Assembly: GCA_019916065.1 (NCBI GenBank) | Contig: CM034237.1 | Coordinates: forward strand, 38,422,485 to 38,486,484 | Source: Vitellaria paradoxa | Taxonomy: Eukaryota; Streptophyta; Magnoliopsida; Ericales; Sapotaceae | Direction of reading: 5' to 3' | DNA: 64,000 nucleotides | Shown here: positions 58,131 through 64,000 of the stretch, one piece after another | Numbering within the stretch: the stretch's first letter is position 1 | Layout of the letters: every line of letters starts with the position of its first letter | Made by a program: the position numbers and the translations under genes | Notes under the pieces: model-generated | The model's database searches: none | Told to the model about the DNA's origin: nothing | What the model saw: the letters and a program-made list of their open reading frames with translations, nothing else

Positions 58131-59504
58131 TATGACCCTCCCATTAATGAGACCTTTCCAGATGAGGATTTACTTCTTGTGTCTACCATTGAGTCTTCCC
58201 AAATTCTTTGGTATGCTGACATAGCAAATTATTTGGCTTTAGGCATGATACCCTCTCATTGGACTTTGCTGGATAGGAAGAAATTCTTTAGGAATGTGAA
58301 ATTCTTTTTCTGGGATGAGCCTTATCTTTTCAAATACTGTCCAGACCAAGTCATTAGGAGGTGTATTCCTGATAGTGAGTTTCAGAGTGTGATGAAATTT
58401 TGTCATACCTTGGCATGTGGTGGACACTTTTCAGCCAAAAAGACTGTGGCCAAGATCTTACAATGTGGATTGTACTGGCCCACCATGTTTAAGGATGTTC
58501 ATGCATTTTGCCTTGCGTGTGATAGATGTCAGAGGCTTGGAGGCCTAACTAGGAGAAATATGATGCCTTTGCACCCTATTTATGTCCTGGATATCTTTGA
58601 TTGTTGGGGAATGGATTTTATGGGGACCATTTTTGAATTCCTTTGGATATGAATACATTTTGGTGGCCGTGGATTACGTGTCTAAGTGGGTAGAGGCCAT
58701 TCCCACTAGAACAAATGACCATCGGGTAGTGATCAAGTTTTTAAAGGAAAATGTGTTTTCTCAATTTGGCATGCCAAGGGCAATGATTAGTGACAGAGGG
58801 ACACATTTTTGCAATAGACCCGTAGGTTTGTTAATGAGAAAATATGGGGTAGTTCACAAGGTGGGAACAGCCTTATCATCCCCAAACTAGTGGTCAAGCT
58901 GAATTAGCCAATAGGGAGATCAAGAGGATAATTGAGAAAACAGTGAACCCAACTAGGAAGGATTGGTCTTTGAGGTTAACCGATGCATTATGGGCATATA
59001 GAACAGCATATAAGACCATTTTGGGTATGTCTCCCTATAGGTTGGTTTACGGGAAGGCTTGTCATTTGCCTATGGAGATGGAGCACAAGGCATACTGGGC
59101 CATAAGACAATTCAATGAGAACATAAATGAGTCAGGCATTCAAAGGAAGTTGCAAATTGAATGAATTAGAGGAAATTAGGCATGATGCTTATGAGAACTC
59201 AAAGGCCTCCAAGATCACCATGAAGAGGTTGCATGATTTGAAAATTTTGCAAAAAGAATTGCATGTAGGCCAGAAAGTCCTTTTGTATGACTCTAGGTTG
59301 CACCTTTTTCCTGGAAAGTTGAAGTCAAGATGGGTTGGACCTTACATTATCAAGTCTATGAATGAATTTGGGGCATTTGAGATTGAAAACCTTGTGGATG
59401 GGCAAGTTTTGCAAGTGAATGGCCATTGTTTGAAACCGTATCTTGAAAATTTTGTGGCCAAGGTGGAATCTTGGGAGTTGGAGGACCCACCTCCATTTGA
59501 ATGA
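58083..59504 (+). pseudogene. Athila integrase (plus-strand element), frameshifted
   Basis: The zinc finger is HTLACGGHFSAKK ... CLACDRCQRLG (58402-58540). The core has [11 protein letters not shown] (58600; first Asp), [11 protein letters not shown] (58782; second Asp) and, across an indel near 58870, [12 protein letters not shown] (about 58890; Glu). Indels also occur near 58640 and 59150. The C-terminal part holds [40 protein letters not shown] and the end WELEDPPPFE at 59504. The active-site triad is intact, so this copy is recently decayed. The enzyme would insert the element's DNA. Confidence 0.9.
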
Positions 59505-60796
59505 TTGAAAATTTTGAATCAATGAATAAAGTAGATTAGGAGTAGTGTTTAGGTTTATATTTCTTTTTCCTTTATTTTACTGAATTATCATTCATAATTT
59601 GGGTTTCCTTATTTACTCTCCTAACAATCTTTATGAGCTTTGATGAATTTAGCTTGACAGTGTCATCCAAGTTGGGGGGGGATCAAGGAAGGAGATTCAA
59701 TTCAGGTGACATCGGTTGTGTGCATCAATTCAGGTATTTTTACAAAGGATTTGATTGACTAAGGTAACTTCCTTCCCATATCATGAGGATTTGATTGCAT
59801 ATTTTCACATTGGGGACAATGTTCAATTTAAGTTTGGGGGGGGGAGGTAACCATCTTCATGATTAGTAATTGTTGTGTTGGATTGATGTTGCATAACATG
59901 TTATAACCTGAGCATGAATGTTTGAAAAAAAAATCAGAAATCAGCAAATTTTGAAAATTTTTGGAAATTATGAAAATTTTTGGTTAATTTTAGGAATTTG
60001 AGTCTTTTTAGTTAAATTCTTTTGGTAAATAATAGATTTAGAGAGTCTTAGTCTTGGTGACAATTCAATTCAGTTCTTATGAGCTAAGGCAAGAAGAGGT
60101 AGGATTCAGAGCTGAGCTAAACTGATATAGGATTTCTGATGTACATTGGTTCGAACCCATGTTTGAATACAGGATTAAGAAGAGTTTGTTCGAACCAATG
60201 TTCAAACAAGTTTTTTGTTCGAACCCTTGTTCAAACCAAGCCAGTCAGGTTATTTTGTTCGAACCTTTGTTCGAACCAACTGAGGAAAGCTAGTTTGTTC
60301 GAACCAGTGTTCGAACCATTGGACGGTTCGAACCTTTGTTCGAACCATCGGGCAGTCCTGGCAGACTATAAATAGGTCACTTCAGAAAAAAATTAGGACT
60401 CATTTCACTGTTCAATTCACTGTTTTGGGTCCTAACGCTGGTACGAACGGAGAAGGTTCATTGGTCAGCTGTGGTGTTCGATTGGAATCCTTCATCAAGG
60501 GGCACTTTCAAGCTTCAATTTAAATTTAATAGGAGTTGAATTCCGGTGGTGTGGAAGCTAGGGCTCGAATTTGAACTGAGTACAGAGGTAGGGTTTCGGT
60601 ACTGTAGCTGATTTCCATTTCAATTTTGATAAAGCATTGTTGAAATTAGTTGTTTCTGTGAGCTTAGGGAAGTAATTGGGGTGAGATTTTTTGCTTGCAA
60701 TTGAAGTTGTGGAAGAGCAATTAGGAAATTCACTTAGAAGAGTGTCTTCCTGATCTAGTTGAGTGTCTGTGAGCTGATTTCTTGAGCTACCTGAAA
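59505..60796 (+). promoter_or_regulatory. Integrase-ORF3 spacer with palindromes and TATA box
   Basis: Two G-runs occur (about 59672-59680 and 59837-59846), the second in TTTAAGTTTGGGGGGGG. The stretch 60145-60350 carries about nine TTCGAACC words, several paired into hairpins. It is followed by ACTATAAATAGG (60366-60376) and a leader of about 420 bases to the ORF3 ATG at 60797. The same palindrome fills the LTR of this element. I infer an internal promoter for ORF3. Confidence 0.5.
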
Positions 60797-62193
60797 ATGA
60801 CTTCACCTAAGAAAGTGTATGAGAAGAGGAAGAGGGGTAAAGGAGCTGGTTCTCAACACCCAGAACCTGAAAAACTCACCCCAACCAAGAAAAGAGCCAA
60901 AACCCAATCCACTAGCCAATCTGGGACCCTACCTGATGTTACACCAGCTGAGATTAGCCCAGCCATTGCCACTGACCAACCAAGCCATCAACTGGACCTC
61001 AATCCAACACCTACACCTCAGCCCACATCCAACCTACCCATTGAACAAATGCAATCCCATCTTACCCCTACTTCAGAGCAAACACCAAGGACACCCCTGG
61101 AACCACAATCAGAGGCCACTACTGAAACCATTAGAAATTTGATTGAGGAGTTAAATGAGGAAGCTGGGAATGAGGAAGAAGAGGGTGATCCCTATGATGA
61201 CTTCAAGTTCTCAAGTGCTCGAGCACAAAAGGGTTTGCTAAGTATTGGAGCAAAAGGCCTGTGATAGTGGAGAGAGGGATGGAGCTGAGCCATTTCCAAG
61301 GAGAAGAATTTAAATTGAAACAGAATTTTGAAGTAAGAAAATGGGAAAAATGGGCTCAATATAGTGGAGTAGCTGTGGTTCCCATTGTCCAAGAATTCTA
61401 TGCCAACATTTTGGACCTTAAGAAGGAAGGGAAAGATTGCATTGTGACTAAAGTGAGGGGAATACACATTGAAGTCTCTCCTAAGGATGTGAGAAAGTTT
61501 TTTGGATTGAAGGAGGAAAAGCAACCTCAATTCCCATTCTCAATTGAGGAAGCTCTTACAAAGATGCATTGGCCAAGGTGTTAACTGGAAACCCCAAAGC
61601 TGAGTGGGGCCACAAGAAGAAGATTGCTAAGAATAGGTTGAACTCAAAGTTCAACTCATTGCACTTCTTGGCATGTTCACAACTTAATCCAGTGATGAAC
61701 ACTTCTGAGTTAAGTTATGAGAGGGGCTTACTTTTGTATGCAATTGACAAGGGATTGAAGGTGGAATTGGGGCAGCTTATCTGGGAGAACATGGCTGAGG
61801 CATCCTAAGATAAGAAAAGGGGTCAGTGGGCTACCATTTGCTGGATTCATCACCAAATTTGTCTGCAAGAAGAAGGTCACAACTGAACTAGGGGAGCAAG
61901 TGGCCAAGCCGTTGGGGCATATCACTGCTTCATCTAAGGAAAGAAGTGCAAGTCATAAGAAGAAGAAAGAAGGGATCACAACTGAAGAAGTTATGGAGAA
62001 GATGCTAGAGAAGTGGGATGAAGTGAAGGTCAAGCTTGGAGAGATTAAGGATGACCAGTACTTTATCAAGCAAGAACTCCAAAGCCAAGGGAAGAAGATT
62101 GCAGCCATTGAGGCTAAACTAGAGCTACTGCTTTCTTCTACAACTGCTGGGACTTCATCAGTGCCATTCGAGGACCCTCCACTTGGCTCTTAG
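60797..62193 (+). pseudogene. Athila extra ORF (plus-strand element), three frameshifts
   Basis: Start MTSPKKVYEKRKRGKGAG at 60797: a strongly basic head suggesting nuclear localisation, then a Pro/Thr/Ser/Gln-rich linker and an acidic stretch (EELNEEAGNEEEEGDPYDDF). After an indel near 61240 the conserved block is VERGMELSHFQGEEF, PIVQEFYANILDLKK and VTKVRGIHIEVSPKDVRKFF (61263-61510), then after an indel near 61565 ELSYERGLLLYAIDKGLKVE (61707). After an indel near 61800 a helical tail (EEVMEKMLEKWDEVKVKL) ends at 62193. The layout equals that of the ORF at 48895-50239, so both belong to the 'putative plant transposon protein' family. Function unknown; a DNA- or RNA-binding role is possible from the basic head only. 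Confidence 0.75.
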
Positions 62194-63309
62194 ATCTTAG
62201 GAGCTGTTTTGTTTTGGTTGTCACCAAGCTAGGAGTTGTAGTATTTTTTTTACTTTAGTTAATTTTGTTGCTTTATTGTAGGATTTTTTTGACTTGTAGT
62301 AAGCTTGTGAAGTGAGCACTGACATGTTTTTGTAATCAAGGGCTAAATATGAACTTTTAGTGAAATTTGAAGTGGAATGAAATGAAATGAAGTTTCTTTT
62401 TAGTTCTTGACTTGATTCAAAGCATGTACATGGTTGATTAATGCTCATTCTTGAGAATTGCTTGTGATTTATCCTTCAAGTCTTAATTGTCAACATGGAG
62501 TTCATAGTTTCAACACTTTTGAAGTTGTGTGAAATTAAATTGTGCATTAAGAAATTGTGTGAGTATGAACTCTTGGGACATAAGTTGACTCAAGAAATGT
62601 ATATATTTATTCTCTAATAAGTGGAGACTAGCCTTGTGAGATTTGAGCCTTTAGCTTCCTTTGTTGAGTGGTTGAACTTAATCTCATATGTTTTTCACAT
62701 CTATATTCTTTTAGTAACTCTAATTACTTGTTTTGAATCCTTAAGCATGAGAAACTCATCAGCTTGAACCATGAACATCGGAATGGATTGGTCAACTCAA
62801 TTGAACCCTTGGAAGTGAAGTAGGCCATCCTTGCATTGTTGAGCCTTATTGACCTTTCTTTCTTTCTTAATTAATTTTCCTTAGGAGCCAAGTTGAGCTA
62901 TGAATGCATGAATGCATAATTCTTTTGGAGCCTTGAACAATACCCTAATCCTTACAAAATTTTAACAACCTACCTAAGTGCCTTAATAGTGTATAAGCTT
63001 AAGGGAGGTAGAATGAGCCAAGAGTAGTTCTAGTTTGAGGAAATAAAGGTTGATAAAAAGGAAAGAAAAGGAAAAGAAGAGTGATACAAGGATGTGTTTT
63101 TCATTTTCTAAATAAAAAAATTGAAAAAAAAAAGAAAAAAAAAAAAAAGAAGAGCTTGAAGAGAATTGACATTTTGGGAATTCAAAAAGGGTGAAGGGAA
63201 AGGAACAAAGAATGGAGTATGATTGAGAAGAGAGGGATCAAATTACACAACTAAGGCATATTTTGGAATATCCCTTCCTTTCCTTGGTCCCACATTTAAC
63301 CCCTTAGCC
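62194..63309 (+). other. 3' untranslated region of the plus-strand Athila element
   Basis: Non-coding stretch with an A-rich run at 63112-63150. It corresponds in position to 46537-48894 of the minus-strand element. No purine tract with an LTR start is found before the window ends. Confidence 0.5.
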
Positions 63310-63490
63310 TAGGGGTGGTAAAATTGACCCAAACCCATCAACCCACCCAATTAAACCCATAATAAATGGGTTTGGGTCCTATTATTTTACTAATTGGGTT
63401 GTAATTGGGTAACTAATAAAATACCCATTTATAAACGGGTGCAAATGGGTTGTGAAACGGGACCCGTTAAAACACCCATTTAAGTTAAAA
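63310..63490. mobile_element. hAT-like terminus, partial
   Basis: TAGGGGTGGTAAAATTGACC followed by repeated ACCCATTT / AAATGGGT words (63360-63480) is the form of one end of a plant hAT-like non-autonomous element. The other end is not in the window, so the boundary and class are tentative. Confidence 0.4.
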
Positions 63491-63539
63491 AAATTAGTTT
63501 AACCCCCCTCTCTCTTTACACTGTTCTATCTCTCTCTAG

Positions 63540-64000
63540 CAATATCTACAATAAATATATAATATATACATTACATACATATGATACGTGTATATATATA
63601 TTCAATGTATAATATATACATTAATATAATTTATTTTTTCTTCCATTCTCTCTTCCTATTCTCCTCCATAGTCAATACAAATAACACGTGCGCGTACACA
63701 CACACGCACACACGCCTACACACACATGCGCGCACACACATGCCTACACATGCGCACACGCGTTCACCCATACACACGCGCATGCACGCACACATACATA
63801 CATGCCTATGCGCGCGCGCGCGTGCACACATGCATACATACCTACATGTGCGCGCTCCCGCACATACATGCATACATGCCTACATACGCGCGCGCGCGCA
63901 CACACACGCATACATACCTACACACATGCGCGTGCGTACAGACACGCACGCGCGTGCAAACACATGCATACACGCCTACGCGCGTGTGCGCGCGGGGGCA
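63540..64000. repeat. TA- and CA/CG-rich microsatellite
   Basis: TATA-rich repeats (63545-63630) pass into alternating purine-pyrimidine DNA (63680-64000) of CACACA, CGCGCG, CATACATA and GCCTACA words, with an irregular unit near 50-60 bases. The minus-strand frame over it is a Cys/Arg/Val-rich by-product, not a gene. Confidence 0.85.

Larger units (their letters stand above)
51850..64000 (+). mobile_element. Athila-type Ty3/gypsy retrotransposon, plus strand, right end outside
   Basis: LTR 51850-53542, primer site 53548, gag, protease, RT, RNase H and integrase to 59504, a spacer with palindromes, extra ORF to 62193, and a 3' untranslated region. No second LTR is in the window. ACGGG at 51845-51849 should be the target duplication and should recur after the 3' LTR. 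The frame is broken by about fifteen single-base indels but few stops. Confidence 0.9.

Noticed and set aside
63631..63873. 80-codon minus-strand open frame rich in Cys, Arg and Val
   Set aside because: It is a by-product of alternating CA/CG microsatellite DNA.
1..64000. CRISPR arrays, bacterial operons, phage genes or host protein-coding genes
   Set aside because: All coding similarity that I can recognise is to plant transposable elements; repeats are tandem or dispersed without CRISPR-like spacing.

Overview
This window is plant nuclear DNA made almost entirely of transposable elements nested in one another. I found no convincing host gene. The evidence is several lineages of LTR retrotransposon (SIRE-like copia, Tat-like and Athila-like Ty3/gypsy, chromovirus-type solo LTRs), a 10.6-kb CACTA DNA transposon with spliced transposase genes, SINE-like and hAT-like non-autonomous elements, and AT-rich spacers with microsatellites. 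The mix suggests a flowering plant with a repeat-rich genome, probably a eudicot. The species cannot be named from this.

Layout. 1-1449: 5' end (gag start, primer site, LTR) of a minus-strand Tat-type gypsy element that leaves through the left edge. 1450-2480: short unique DNA with a cluster of ACGTG palindromes, then copy A of a dispersed repeat family. 2481 to about 13340: old, stop-riddled SIRE-like copia element lacking its 5' LTR. Its extra 3' ORF is split by a 2.68-kb solo LTR (9110-11793) with a perfect 5-bp target duplication. 14174-28550: second chromovirus-type solo LTR, split by the CACTA element 14910-25535 (target duplication ATA). The CACTA element has a fully open TNP2-type transposase gene (two introns) and a seven-exon Transposase_24-type gene broken only by one TGA. 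28785-40985: tandem copies B and C of the dispersed repeat. C is split by a 9.6-kb minus-strand Tat-type element (30489-40132, target duplication GGCAC) with an antisense extra ORF and several fold-back rearrangements. 40986-44867: AT-rich DNA, a small hAT-like element, a two-copy tandem repeat, and inverted copy D. 44868-51849: 3' part of a minus-strand Athila-type element. 51850-64000: a plus-strand Athila-type element inserted in the integrase of the former and running off the right edge.

How the parts work together. CACTA: TNP2 is the predicted catalytic transposase. The subterminal GCGACCGC / GCGGTCGC repeats are the predicted binding sites of the second protein. Athila and copia elements: each carries an extra ORF of the 'putative plant transposon protein' family after pol, preceded by a TATA-like core promoter.

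Most notable pattern. In both Athila elements, clusters of a family-specific palindrome (GGTTCGAACC in one, GGGCGCCC in the other) occur twice: in the LTR upstream of its TATA box, and in the integrase-ORF3 spacer upstream of a second TATA-like box. A chromovirus-type solo LTR carries GGGCGCCC-like clusters as well. This looks like a retroelement regulatory module with an internal promoter and possibly a self-encoded DNA-binding protein. That last part is hypothesis.
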